From Flavobacteriales bacterium (GTDB lineage: Bacteria > Bacteroidota > Bacteroidia > Flavobacteriales_D > Crocinitomicaceae): a stretch of 64,000 nt of DNA. The DNA is taken from positions 1-64,000 of the forward strand of contig VEQH01000010.1 of assembly GCA_018883325.1 (NCBI GenBank), written 5' to 3'. Below are positions 36,399 to 46,800 of the stretch, one piece after another (positions within the stretch are counted from its first letter, which is position 1; the number at the start of each line of letters is the position of its first letter). Below the pieces are notes generated by a model. It saw only the letters and a list, made by a program, of their open reading frames with translations. It ran no database searches and was not told the DNA's origin. The position numbers and the translations under genes are program-made.

Positions 36399-37472
36399 AT
36401 GGAATTAAATAGAGATGAAATATTAAAAGTATTAGGAAACATATTAGAACCAGACTTAAAAAAAGATATTGTTAGTTTAAATTTGGTTGATGAGTTGACT
36501 TTTTCTGAGAATGAAATCAGCTTGACAGTTTCGCTTTCAAATCCTGCGTTACATGCTAGAAAACGAATGCAAGAAGCGGTAGAATTTAATTTGAAACGTT
36601 TTTTTGGTCAAGAAATTCAAGTGGTTTGTACTGTTAAAGGCTTAAATAACGAAAGTAAAAAAGCGAGAAGAAAAGTACTTCCTGATGTGAAAAACATAGT
36701 TGCAATTGCCTCTGGAAAAGGTGGAGTTGGTAAATCAACTGTTACAGCAAATATTGCCGGAGGACTTTTGAAAGCAGGGTATTCAGTTGGAATTGTTGAT
36801 GCTGATATTTATGGACCTTCAATGCCAACTATGTTTGATGTGGTGAGTGAACGTCCAACAATGGCAGAAATAGATGGAAAAAATTTAATCAATCCTGTTG
36901 AAAGCAATGGAGTTAAGTTATTATCAATTGGGTTCTTTACTGATCAAGATAATGCTGTTGTTTGGCGTGGTCCAATGGCAGCCAAAGCTTTGACTCAAAT
37001 GTTGACGGATGCGAATTGGGGTGAATTAGATTATTTGTTAATTGACTTACCGCCAGGAACAGGAGACATTCATTTGTCCTTGGTTCAAACAGTTCCTTTG
37101 GATGGTGTTGTAATTGTAAGTACACCTCAAGAAGTTGCACTTGCAGATGCGAGACGTGGCGTTAATATGTTTAAAATGGACACGATTAAAGTACCGATTA
37201 TTGGAATCGTAGAAAACATGGCTTATTTTACACCAGCTGAATTACCAGATAACAAGTATTACATTTTTGGGAGAGATGGTGCTAAGAATTTAGCAGAAGG
37301 AATGAAAGTTCCATTTTTAGGGGCAATTCCTTTGGTGCAAAGCGTTTGTGAAGCAGGAGATTCAGGTAAACCAGCTGTATTTCAAGAAAACACACCAATT
37401 GCTAAGGCTTTTGATGATTTAGTTAATACATTTGTTGAGCAATTAAAAAGCATTAAAGATTCAAGTAATTAA
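36399..37472 (+). CDS. mrp: Mrp/NBP35-type Fe-S cluster carrier ATPase
   Basis: The 357-residue protein has an N-terminal DUF59/MIP18-like domain (about 1-80), then a P-loop ATPase with the deviant Walker A GKGGVGKST (107-115) and the DLPPGTGD switch segment. The C-terminal CxxC that binds the bridging cluster in E. coli Mrp is missing: the segment reads ENMAYFTPAELPDNKYYIFG. Bacteroidota Mrp proteins often lack it. The nifU-like gene starts 2 bases later, supporting a role in Fe-S assembly. Confidence 0.93.
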   Translation: MELNRDEILKVLGNILEPDLKKDIVSLNLVDELTFSENEISLTVSLSNPALHARKRMQEAVEFNLKRFFGQEIQVVCTVKGLNNESKKARRKVLPDVKNIVAIASGKGGVGKSTVTANIAGGLLKAGYSVGIVDADIYGPSMPTMFDVVSERPTMAEIDGKNLINPVESNGVKLLSIGFFTDQDNAVVWRGPMAAKALTQMLTDANWGELDYLLIDLPPGTGDIHLSLVQTVPLDGVVIVSTPQEVALADARRGVNMFKMDTIKVPIIGIVENMAYFTPAELPDNKYYIFGRDGAKNLAEGMKVPFLGAIPLVQSVCEAGDSGKPAVFQENTPIAKAFDDLVNTFVEQLKSIKDSSN

Positions 37473-37474
37473 TT

Positions 37475-37720
37475 ATGGTTATTATTGATAAACAACAAAT
37501 TACAACAAAAGTATTAGACGCAATAGAACAGTTACGCCCTTTTCTGCATGCAGATGGTGGTGATATGGAATTAGTGGAAATAACTGATGATGCAACTGTT
37601 AGAGTTCGCTTGATGGGTTCTTGCAGTGATTGTTCAATGAGTTTCATGACTTTGAAGGCAGGATTAGAAGATGCGCTAAAATTAGTTGCACCTGAAGTTA
37701 AAGCGGTTGAATCGATTTAA
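37475..37720 (+). CDS. NifU C-terminal domain scaffold protein
   Basis: The 81-residue protein is a lone NifU C-terminal domain (NfuA-like core) with the cluster-binding pair C50 and C53 in GSCSDCSMS. It can carry a 4Fe-4S cluster between two subunits. It sits between mrp and rlmH with tiny gaps, a frequent order in Bacteroidota. Confidence 0.95.
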   Translation: MVIIDKQQITTKVLDAIEQLRPFLHADGGDMELVEITDDATVRVRLMGSCSDCSMSFMTLKAGLEDALKLVAPEVKAVESI

Positions 37721-37727
37721 TTTTTAA

Positions 37728-38201
37728 ATGAAATTAAAACTAATCCTTGTTGGTAAGTCGGCCTTTGATTTTGTGAAAGAAGGAGAATTAGTTTACGAAA
37801 AACGATTGGTTCACTACCTTCCTTTTGAAAAATTGATTTTGCCGGATATTAAGAATCCAAAAAATCTTTCATTAGAGGAATTAAAGAAAAAAGAAGGTGA
37901 ATTGATTTTATCAAAAATAACCAATCAGGATTTTTTGGTTTTGATGGATGAAAATGGAACTCATTTTTCTTCAACTAAATTTGCAAGTTGGTTAGAGCAG
38001 AAAGTAAATGAAGGTACACGCTCTATGGTTTTTGTTATAGGAGGCGCTTTTGGATTCTCAAAGGAAGTTTACAATCGTTCTAATCAATTGATTTCATTGT
38101 CTAAAATGACTTTTTCTCATCAACTTGTGCGGGTGATTTTTTTAGAACAATTATATAGGGCACAAACAATTTTGAAAGGTGAGCCATACCATCATGAATA
38201 A
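37728..38201 (+). CDS. rlmH: 23S rRNA pseudouridine-1915 N3-methyltransferase
   Basis: The 157-residue SPOUT methyltransferase has the knot motif FVIGGAFGFSKEVYNRS and the conserved C-terminal SHQLVRVIFLEQLYRAQTIL ending in EPYHHE. It modifies helix 69 of the 50S subunit. It lies 7 bases after the NifU-like gene. Confidence 0.97.
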   Translation: MKLKLILVGKSAFDFVKEGELVYEKRLVHYLPFEKLILPDIKNPKNLSLEELKKKEGELILSKITNQDFLVLMDENGTHFSSTKFASWLEQKVNEGTRSMVFVIGGAFGFSKEVYNRSNQLISLSKMTFSHQLVRVIFLEQLYRAQTILKGEPYHHE

Positions 38202-38218
38202 TAAAATATTTTTATAAT

Positions 38219-39562
38219 TTGATTTCAAATTACTTCTCATTTATAGATATTTTCTCAGCCATATTGTGGTATGGAATTCTTTCTGTTATTGTCAACAGAC
38301 AGTCAAAAAATATTACAAATGAAGAACTAAAACCTTATTATGTTACTAATTTCAATGTTAAAGTTGTTTATGGTTTAGCGTTTACAATAATCTACTTAAC
38401 AATTTTAGGTGGAGGAGATACTAAAGCCTATTGGGATGGTGCTGCGGTACTAAATAAACTATTTTTCAAATCTCCTGGTTTATATCTAGATGCCATATCT
38501 TCTGCACCTACTAATGAAAATAGGCTCATTCACTTTAATAGCGAAACAGGATTTCCACCTGGATGGATTTATAGAGAAGCTCAAGGTTGGTTTATTTCAC
38601 AGATTACCTCTGTTGTTTCAATTTTTACATTTAGATCCTATTTTGCAACAGTAATTATTTTTGCCTATTTTGTTTCAAGAGCAACATGGAAAATTTTTGA
38701 ACTTGTAACAAGATTAAATCTTCATACTATAAGAATTGCAGCGTGGTGTATGTTGTATGTTCCATCAGTAGGTTTTTGGTGTACAGGGATTTCAAAAGAT
38801 ACGGTAATCTTTGTTTCAATTTTAAACATTTTGTACTATGTACTAGATATTTTGATCTTGAAAAATAAGATAAGGTTGAAACATATTATAGGTATATTTT
38901 TCTTTGTTTTTCTAATAACCCAAATCCGTTCCTTTGCCTTGGCAGCTACTTTTGCGCCACTTTTAGCTGCGTTTGGTACACGATTGACCAATAAATACTC
39001 TTCAAATCTTTTTGCTAAATTTTCTTTTAGAATTGTTTTTTTAGGTGTTGGAACTTTTGGATTTTTAATGTTTTTTTCATCGAGTGTAGTAGCTGAACTT
39101 GCACAAGAGGCAGCTGTAGTTCAAGGTGATTTTAAAAATAATTTAACATACACTGGTAAGAAATACGATATAGGTGTGGTTGATGGTACACCAGCCGGAA
39201 TGATTCGAGCTTTTCCTATATCCGTTTTTTATGGGGTTTACAAGCCTTTTATTTATGAAGCGTTGTCACCAACTTTAATATTAAATGGAATCGAAAGTTT
39301 AATTTTAGTTGTAATGACCTTGAATTTTTTCTTTGTTGGGAATGTATTAAAGAAAATAAAACGAGTCAGGTCAAATGAATTCTTAATTTTTGCTTTTGTA
39401 TTTACTTTGTTAATTGGCTTTATGGCTGGTTATACTTCTGTATTGTATGGTGTACTTGTAAGAATTCGCGCACCTCTATTACCTTTTTTATTCTTAATTT
39501 TCACAACCAAACCAGAGGAAATTAAACAACCCGAAGAAAATCTACTAACCGAAAAAGTTTAA
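38219..39562 (+). CDS. Polytopic membrane protein, possibly a glycan polymerase
   Basis: The 447-residue protein starts at TTG 38219 after an in-frame stop and has about 9-10 membrane helices with an extracytoplasmic loop between the first helices (about 70-125, containing GGGDTKAYWDGA). I recognise no signature motif. The long loop, the Arg-rich cytoplasmic turns and the neighbouring asnB gene (3 bases downstream) suggest a surface-polysaccharide polymerase or transferase; this is weak inference. It is 17 bases after rlmH. Confidence 0.7.
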   Translation: MISNYFSFIDIFSAILWYGILSVIVNRQSKNITNEELKPYYVTNFNVKVVYGLAFTIIYLTILGGGDTKAYWDGAAVLNKLFFKSPGLYLDAISSAPTNENRLIHFNSETGFPPGWIYREAQGWFISQITSVVSIFTFRSYFATVIIFAYFVSRATWKIFELVTRLNLHTIRIAAWCMLYVPSVGFWCTGISKDTVIFVSILNILYYVLDILILKNKIRLKHIIGIFFFVFLITQIRSFALAATFAPLLAAFGTRLTNKYSSNLFAKFSFRIVFLGVGTFGFLMFFSSSVVAELAQEAAVVQGDFKNNLTYTGKKYDIGVVDGTPAGMIRAFPISVFYGVYKPFIYEALSPTLILNGIESLILVVMTLNFFFVGNVLKKIKRVRSNEFLIFAFVFTLLIGFMAGYTSVLYGVLVRIRAPLLPFLFLIFTTKPEEIKQPEENLLTEKV

Positions 39563-39565
39563 AAT

Positions 39566-41494
39566 ATGTGTGGAATAACTGGATTCATAGATTTTAATAA
39601 AAAGTCAAACAACGAAACCATTTTAAAAATGACTGCATCTTTGCATCACAGAGGTCCTGATGCAAGTGGAACGGAAATTTTACAAGATGAAAAAGCGATT
39701 CTTGGTTTAGGCCACGCGCGATTATCGATCATAGATTTAACTGAATCAGGTAAACAACCAATGCGCTTTCAAAATTATTGGATCTGTTTCAATGGTGAGG
39801 TGTATAATTTTGCTGAAATAAAAAAAGATTTACTTGAATTAGGTCATTCATTTGTTGGTTCTTCTGATACAGAGGTGATTCTTCATGCCTATATTCAATG
39901 GGGGAAAGCATGTTTGTCTAGATTCATTGGGATGTATGCTTTTTTAATTTATAATGTAGATACAAAAGATGTATTTTGTGTGCGCGATAGAGCAGGAATC
40001 AAACCTTTTTTCTATTATTGGAAAGATGGACTTTTTATGTTTGCTTCTGAGCTAAAAGCTTTTCACGAACACCCAAATTTTCAAAAGAAAATTAACCTTC
40101 AGGCAGTAAACGCATTTATGCAATACGGAAATGTTCCAACTCCATATTGTATTTTTCATAATTGCATAAAACTAAAACCGGGTCATTTTATTGAGTTTAA
40201 TTTAGTAAATGCAAATCAAGTGTTGGATAATTCTTTGGTTCATCAAAAGCAATATTGGAATGTTTATGATGCATACAACAAGAAAAAATTAGACATTTCT
40301 TTCGAAGAGGCAAAAACAGAAACAGAGAAATTATTGAAGTCGGCTTGTGATTACAGAATGGTAGCTGATGTGCCTGTTGGTGTATTTTTAAGTGGAGGAT
40401 ATGACAGTGCTTCAGTAACCGCTTTACTTCAAAAAGATCGCACTGAAAAACTAAAAACATTTACGATTGGGGTTCCAGATATTGGATTAAATGAAGCTCC
40501 TTACGCTAAAGATGTTGCAGCATATTTAGGAACAGATCATACAGAAATTAATTGCACTCAAAAGGAAGCGATTGATTTAATTCCGGATTTGCCCTTTTAT
40601 TACGATGAGCCTTTTGCCGACAGTAGTGCAATTCCAACAACATTGGTAAGTAAAGCTGCTCGTCAACACGTGACTGTTGCGCTAAGTGCGGATGCTGGCG
40701 ATGAGGTTTTTGCGGGTTACAATCGTTATGATTATTTATATCGCTTTGGTCCTAAAATAAATCGTATTCCAAGTCCTATTCGTAAAATATTGGCTGGTAC
40801 GATGGACATTATTCCTTCGAATGCTTTACCGATTTTGAAAAATAAATACAATTTCCATAATCGCTACGAGAAATTAAAAGGCATTTTACGTAATCCGTCT
40901 CCTGAAAGTATTATGTTGAGTTTGAGTCAACAATTTACAAATAGTCAGTTGGATAAATTGATGAAAAACAAAGTTGATGAGTTGGAAACGGCCTATCACT
41001 CAAAGGAGTTGTTGAAAGAAAACTACACACCTCTCGCTTATATGATGGCTATAGATTATCAAACTTATATGGTTGATGATATATTGCAAAAAGTGGATAG
41101 AGCAACGATGACCGTCAGTTTAGAAGGTAGAGAACCGTATCTTGATCATCGAATTATTGACTGGGCTGCGCAATTACCCGATGATTTCAAATACAATAAT
41201 GGAAGTAAAAAATACATTTTAAAAGAAATTACGCATCAATACATTCCAAAAGGAATGATGGATCGCCCAAAGATGGGATTTGCAATTCCGATTGCCGATT
41301 GGTTACAAAAAGACTTGAAAGATTTGGTGCTTACTTATATTAACGAAAAGCGAATTTCAGAACAAGGAATTTTTAACTGGCCACAAGTTAAAGGTATTTT
41401 AGATGCTTTTTATAACGGCAAAAAAGAGTTGGATTACAAACTTTGGTATTTATTAATGTTTCAAATGTGGCATGCAAGGTGGATGGAAAAATAA
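39566..41494 (+). CDS. asnB: Glutamine-dependent asparagine synthase (AsnB type)
   Basis: The 642-residue enzyme has a class II amidotransferase domain with nucleophile Cys2 (MCGITGFIDF), the RLSIIDL and CFNGEVYN motifs, and a synthetase domain with the PP-loop VFLSGGYDSASV. All catalytic elements are present. It may make asparagine, or, like relatives in polysaccharide clusters, amidate a sugar acid. The preceding membrane protein gene makes the second option worth considering. Confidence 0.92.
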   Translation: MCGITGFIDFNKKSNNETILKMTASLHHRGPDASGTEILQDEKAILGLGHARLSIIDLTESGKQPMRFQNYWICFNGEVYNFAEIKKDLLELGHSFVGSSDTEVILHAYIQWGKACLSRFIGMYAFLIYNVDTKDVFCVRDRAGIKPFFYYWKDGLFMFASELKAFHEHPNFQKKINLQAVNAFMQYGNVPTPYCIFHNCIKLKPGHFIEFNLVNANQVLDNSLVHQKQYWNVYDAYNKKKLDISFEEAKTETEKLLKSACDYRMVADVPVGVFLSGGYDSASVTALLQKDRTEKLKTFTIGVPDIGLNEAPYAKDVAAYLGTDHTEINCTQKEAIDLIPDLPFYYDEPFADSSAIPTTLVSKAARQHVTVALSADAGDEVFAGYNRYDYLYRFGPKINRIPSPIRKILAGTMDIIPSNALPILKNKYNFHNRYEKLKGILRNPSPESIMLSLSQQFTNSQLDKLMKNKVDELETAYHSKELLKENYTPLAYMMAIDYQTYMVDDILQKVDRATMTVSLEGREPYLDHRIIDWAAQLPDDFKYNNGSKKYILKEITHQYIPKGMMDRPKMGFAIPIADWLQKDLKDLVLTYINEKRISEQGIFNWPQVKGILDAFYNGKKELDYKLWYLLMFQMWHARWMEK

Positions 41495-42570
41495 GTGTTT
41501 CATTTCGAAAGTTTCTTCTAGAATTTAAAAATCCAAGCGGCACAAGTCGAGGAATTTTAACGCATAAATCTTCCTGGTTACTTGAAATTTCAAATGGAAT
41601 TAAAATTGGAGTAGGGGAGTGCAGTATCATTGAAGGATTGTCGCCAGATTTTTCAGATGAGGTGCAATATGAATCAATTTTGAGAACAACTTGCTTAAAG
41701 CTTCAAACGCATTTGTATGGCATTGAAAAAATTGATTTTAGTAAAACAAATTATCAGTTTTTAAATCCTGAATTGCAAGAATTATTCAAAGAAATCAGTT
41801 CATTTCCTTCAATTATTTTTGGTTTAGAAGTAGCCTTGTTGGATTTTATGGCTTCAGAAAAAGGGGTCTTGTTTGAAAATGATTTTTCACGTGCAAAAAC
41901 TTCAATTCCAATAAATGGTTTAGTTTGGATGGGTTCTGAAGAATTTATGCAAACGCAAATCGAACAAAAATTGGCTGCAGGATTTTCAACTATTAAAATG
42001 AAAATTGGAGCAATTGATTTTCAAAAAGAGTATGCGTTATTGAGTTCAATTAGGCATCGATTTTCAAAGGATGAAATAACGCTTCGTGTTGACGCAAATG
42101 GCGCTTTTACTTACGAACAAGCATTGACTGTTTTAGAGCAGTTAAAAAAGTTAGATATTCATTCAATTGAACAACCAATCGCGGTGGGTAATATTGAATC
42201 AATGCGTCAACTTTGTGCTGAAAATCTTATTTCAATTGCTTTAGATGAAGAGTTAATTGGAATTAATTCATTACAAGAGAAAGAAGAATTATTAGCCGCA
42301 ATCTTGCCACAATTTATCATTCTAAAACCAAGTCTTCACGGTGGTATTGCTGGAACTTTTGAGTGGATTCAATTAGCAACGCGCAAAAATATCGGTTGGT
42401 GGATCACATCGGCGCTTGAGTCTTCTGTTGGATTAAATGCAATAGCGCAATTTACAGGTGAATTTAAAGTAACTATTCCTCAAGGTTTGGGTACAGGTGG
42501 ACTTTACACCAATAATTTACCAACAGATTTGATAATTGAAAAAGGTTATTTGAAACGTGTTTTAAATTAA
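41479..42570 (+). CDS. menC: Enolase-superfamily enzyme, probable o-succinylbenzoate synthase
   Basis: The catalytic residues of the MLE/OSBS subgroup are all visible: Lys pair in STIKMKIGAIDF, Asp in LRVDANGAF, Glu in SIEQPIA, Asp in IALDEELIG and Lys in ILKPSLHGGI. The N-terminus FLLEFKNPSGTSRG matches Bacteroidota MenC, the menaquinone pathway dehydratase. The start is uncertain: there is no ATG, GTG 41479 gives a plausible N-terminus of about 363 residues, and TTG 41443 is longer. All overlap asnB (by 16 bases at GTG). No other men genes are nearby. Its stop overlaps the convergent lytic transglycosylase stop by 4 bases. Confidence 0.85.
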   Translation: MDGKISVSFRKFLLEFKNPSGTSRGILTHKSSWLLEISNGIKIGVGECSIIEGLSPDFSDEVQYESILRTTCLKLQTHLYGIEKIDFSKTNYQFLNPELQELFKEISSFPSIIFGLEVALLDFMASEKGVLFENDFSRAKTSIPINGLVWMGSEEFMQTQIEQKLAAGFSTIKMKIGAIDFQKEYALLSSIRHRFSKDEITLRVDANGAFTYEQALTVLEQLKKLDIHSIEQPIAVGNIESMRQLCAENLISIALDEELIGINSLQEKEELLAAILPQFIILKPSLHGGIAGTFEWIQLATRKNIGWWITSALESSVGLNAIAQFTGEFKVTIPQGLGTGGLYTNNLPTDLIIEKGYLKRVLN

Positions 42571-43517
42571 CGTGCAGCAAAATCAGAAATTTCATCACAT
42601 TGCTCGTAAATCATTTCATGAAGAATCAATTGCGCAGCCAAAGCTAATTGCGTATAATTTTGAGAGCCGTTTCCGAATTTAGCAGCTTTGTTTTGCCACA
42701 TATCTAAAATTAATTGTTGTGAACCTTCTTTCGGTTGAATTTTAGCTACAACGGCAGCAACGTTTCCTGCTCCTGCGTGATAGACATGAAGCACAAAAAG
42801 TCGAAACCACAAATCATTTACATCGTAACTCATTTGATGTCTATCAAGTATTTTTTTAGCTTCAGGAATACAAATTTTTTGAATCAGTCGGGCTGCACCA
42901 TAAGCACATCTGTCAAAATCTTTTCGTTCATCAATTTTATCGGTAACTGTTAGTCCCATGGAACGCGCAACATCAGGCATCAATTGAAAAGCACCATACG
43001 CTCCAGCAGAAGATTTTTTTAATTGACCTGGACTTTCAATCAATAAAATAGCTTGTGCATACCAAGGGTCAACGCCTTGTTTTTCAAAAGCAGCAACTCC
43101 TTTTGAGATCGAAGGATAAACATCTTTAAAGCGATAGAAATCACTTTTCCCAATTGTTACATTGATAAGCGATTCTTCAGGTAAATTGTATTCTTTTTTC
43201 AATGCAGCTTTGAATTCATCTTTTTCCAATTCTGTTTTTGAATTCCAATCTTTATTCGATACTTTCAACAATACTTGGCGCGTATTTCCAACATTGATAA
43301 TACAAGAATCGGGTGATAAAACCATTATTTGTTTCCAAAATTGGGTTTGAGCCAAAATATCCCAACGGTCTTTAAAAATATCCTCCGCATGCATTATTGT
43401 GCTAACATTGCTTTCTTTTTTCACCACAATTTTTTCTTTACTCCAATTGTTAAGTGATTGAGAATAAGTGGTGTAAATAAATGAACAAGAAATAATACTT
43501 AGAAGGAGAGCGCGCAT
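42567..43517 (-). CDS. Lytic murein transglycosylase (SLT domain)
   Basis: The 316-residue protein has a signal peptide (MRALLLSIISCSFIYTTYSQ), a region of about 110 residues without a known motif, then a goose-type SLT domain (about 135-300). The catalytic Glu is in LLIESPGQLKKSSAG, followed by YGAFQLMPDVARSMGL, and the late YHAGAGNVAAVVAKI is the typical Ala-Gly-Ala motif. It cleaves peptidoglycan in the periplasm. Its family is close to MltD/Slt-type proteins, but no LysM domain is present. Confidence 0.9.
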   Translation of the reverse strand: MRALLLSIISCSFIYTTYSQSLNNWSKEKIVVKKESNVSTIMHAEDIFKDRWDILAQTQFWKQIMVLSPDSCIINVGNTRQVLLKVSNKDWNSKTELEKDEFKAALKKEYNLPEESLINVTIGKSDFYRFKDVYPSISKGVAAFEKQGVDPWYAQAILLIESPGQLKKSSAGAYGAFQLMPDVARSMGLTVTDKIDERKDFDRCAYGAARLIQKICIPEAKKILDRHQMSYDVNDLWFRLFVLHVYHAGAGNVAAVVAKIQPKEGSQQLILDMWQNKAAKFGNGSQNYTQLALAAQLILHEMIYEQCDEISDFAAR

Positions 43518-43620
43518 ATCATTTTGGTTTGGTTAAATATAAGTATTTAGCGTAAAAACCCAATGTTGTTACATGAATTATTTACAACATAAGTTTGTGA
43601 ATTAGTTGTAATTTTGACTA

Positions 43621-43869
43621 ATGAATTGGTTGGGTAAATTGTTGGTTTTTCCGCTGATTGTATTGGTTCGCATTTATCAATACATCATTTCGCCAATATT
43701 TCCAGCAACTTGTCGCTACACCCCAACTTGCTCACATTACACGGTCGAAGCATTGAAAGTTTGGGGACCATTTAAAGGAACTTATTTGGCTGTGAAAAGA
43801 ATTGCGTCGTGCCATCCAAGGGGAGGTTTTGGTTATGATCCTGTTCCTGAGAAAAAATCTAAAAAGTAA
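43621..43869 (+). CDS. yidD: Membrane protein insertion efficiency factor YidD
   Basis: The 82-residue protein contains the YidD core [24 protein letters not shown] (written here without its first residue context: RIYQYIISP... [15 protein letters not shown]) and [13 protein letters not shown], with the conserved Cys residues. It is an amphipathic peripheral membrane protein that helps YidC insertion. It lies alone on the plus strand and overlaps the convergent helicase stop by 11 bases. Confidence 0.94.
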   Translation: MNWLGKLLVFPLIVLVRIYQYIISPIFPATCRYTPTCSHYTVEALKVWGPFKGTYLAVKRIASCHPRGGFGYDPVPEKKSKK

Positions 43870-46800
43870 ATTTCCAACCTCGCTCTTCCCAAACTGAAAT
43901 TTTATTCAAGAGTTCAACACCACTTTTCGAGTCATAAACTAATTTGTCAAATGGAAGTTCGTTTGAAACTGTTTTCTCACTTTTATCCTTTTGAGATTTT
44001 TCAATGAAACAAAACCAAAGCCATAGCAAGCGAATTGATTCATTATCCGAAATTGAAAAATCGGAGGCTTTGACACTCGCAAAAAACAAAATTTTATTTC
44101 TTGCTCTTGTGAAAAGTACATTCAAACGCTTTTTGCCGTTTTGTTGATTTATTGGTCCAAAGCGCATTTCGAATTTTCCTTCTGCATTTTTTCCGTAACC
44201 AAAACTGATAATCAAAAAATCACACTCATCTCCTTGAACTTGCTCCAAAGTTTTGAAAAAAGTAGTGTCATTAGAAATTCGTTCGAGTAATAATTCTTGA
44301 GAAGCATTGTTTAATTTACTGAAAATTAAATTTAACTGTGTTTCAGAAAAAGCAACAATTCCGAGGTTTTCATTGAGAAGTAATCGTTTTTCAATTTCAG
44401 TTGCTACTTGTGTTGCTTCAATTTCATTTTGCCCCTCTTTATAAATCCCATTTTTTACATAGTTAAATTGAATAACCTCTTCATTCAAAGAATTATAGTT
44501 TGGGTAAACTTTTAGTTTGTTATTATAAAAATGATTGTTTGAAAATGAAATTAAATTTTCAGATTTACTTCTGTAATGATTACTAAGGAAAACATTTTTA
44601 TAATAATAAGTTGCTTGATGAAGTAAATCTGTTTCGTCGATTTGATTTTCTCCAAAATAGTTTGAAGGTCCCATTTGTTGAGGGTCACCAGCCACAATTG
44701 CTTTTTTAGCACGTTGCATTGCACCTAAACTATGCGTCAATGGAATTCGACCAGCTTCATCAAAAATCACTAAATCAAAAAGCGCTTGTTTCATTGGGAA
44801 ACTTACAGCTAATTTCGTTGGATTAGTCAAGCAAATCGGCTTAAGAACAGAAAGCCAAATTTCTGCTTCAGTTTCTATCAATTGACGAAGTGATAAATGA
44901 TTTCTTTGCTTGGAAAATTCTTTTACTAAAATTGATTTACCTCTTTTAAGTTTAGCTTTTAGTTCTTTTTGATCTTCCTTCAGCTTGCTATTTGACGTGT
45001 TTATCAAATCGTGAAAAGTTCTGAATTTTTCAACTTGTTGCTCAATAATCAATTGGCTGTTGCGAATTGCATTCACTTTTTGATCTGCAATTGTTTTTTT
45101 GCAAAGTGCATACAAGTCAGAAAATTCAAAGTTTCTAAATGCTGGATTTTCGAAAACGTAATTTCGCCAGGCATCCGCATGAATTAGTTGATTGTACTCT
45201 TCAAAATTTGAAGCATATTTTAGACTTTCGAAAAGCGATTTGGAAACACCGTTTAATTCAGTTTTTAGTTCAAGTACTAAATTCAAATTTGAATAAAGTT
45301 GTTCTATAGCAATTTCTAGAAGTTGCCCATTTCTTAAATCCAAAAAAGTTGCATATTCTTGTTGTAAACGTTTCAATAAAGAATGGCTATTAAGAATTTG
45401 ATTTAATTGCTCTTTTTCGGTTGCGATAAAGTCATTCCAATCGGATAGATTTGTTGTTTTTATTAATGTGTAAATCGTTTCAATTTCGGCAGTATTTACA
45501 ATATCTAATTCAAGAAATTGATTTTTAATTTTTTCGATTTCAAGATTGATAAGTAACGTTTTTTCATAAGCGTTCAATTGTTCAATTGGATCTAATTCTG
45601 GACTGCGAGTCCATTTCTTCCATTTGTTTTTCCAAACAATTTTATCGATGAATTTTGTTGAACTTGCATGTTTTTTTAGAATTGCTATTTCGTCAAATGT
45701 TGGTTTTTTCAGCCAATGATTTTCTTGAATTTTATATTTTGCAAGCTCGATTGAAAGTTGATTCCATTTTTTTCTAAGTGATAGAAATTTCTTGGTGTTT
45801 TTTGTTAAAATCCCACCATATTTTTTGTAGATCGTAGCATTAAAATTTTGAAAAGAAATTGCTTTTTCAATCAATCGATTTAGGTCAGAAATTGGATGAA
45901 AATCGAATGTTTTTTTAAGTAAATTAATTGATTCAAAACAATTTGTAACAGATGCACTTAAATCCATGTTTTTTAAATCAAATACTTTGAAATTCAATAG
46001 TTTAATTAATTCAAAATCACTTTCACTTAATTCTGAAAGAAAATGTTTACAGCTATTGAATTCACTGAGTTGTGGGAAATTTGTTCCACTGATTTTAATC
46101 GAGTTTAAATCTAATTTTGGAATGGATTCAAAGAAATTTTTGAGTGATAAACCCGCTATTGCTTCTTGATCTTGGAAACCTTTAATTAAAGCCTCAATTT
46201 GTTCTAAATTTTTTGAAGTATTCAATGAAGAAATTGAACTTTCAGATTGATGATTTTCAAAGTAAATCCAAGTGTTTTTAAGGCTAGTGTAAATCTCTTG
46301 ATTGTTTTCTGTAGAAGTGATGAAAAGTGAAATTAAATCTAAATTTCTTTCTTTCAATTTAGAATGAATTACGTCAAGAGCGGCTTTTTTTTCGGAGATA
46401 ACAAGAATCGTTTTTTCTAAGGCTAAAAATTTGAAAATGGTATTGGTAATTGTTTGAGATTTACCAGTTCCTGGTGGACCTTGAATGATTAAAGATTCGT
46501 TGGCAATTAATTCCGTCACTTTTTGTTGGTCTTCATCACAACTGTAAATTACGTTTGAAGTTAAAGCTTCATTTTCATAAGACGCGCTTAAATCCCCAAA
46601 AAGCTGTTTTAAAGGTTTCGAGAATTCAGTTGCTAAAAGAATATTGTTGATTTCATAAAGAAAACGATGTCGGTGTGGATGAAGATTACTAATATAACTT
46701 TCGTGTTCAGAGAAGTTTTCTTTGAAATTTTCTCTTAAAAACATTACACATTCTTCACTATTTTTTGGCTCAAATTGAAAAAAATCGTTTAGGTAAAATT

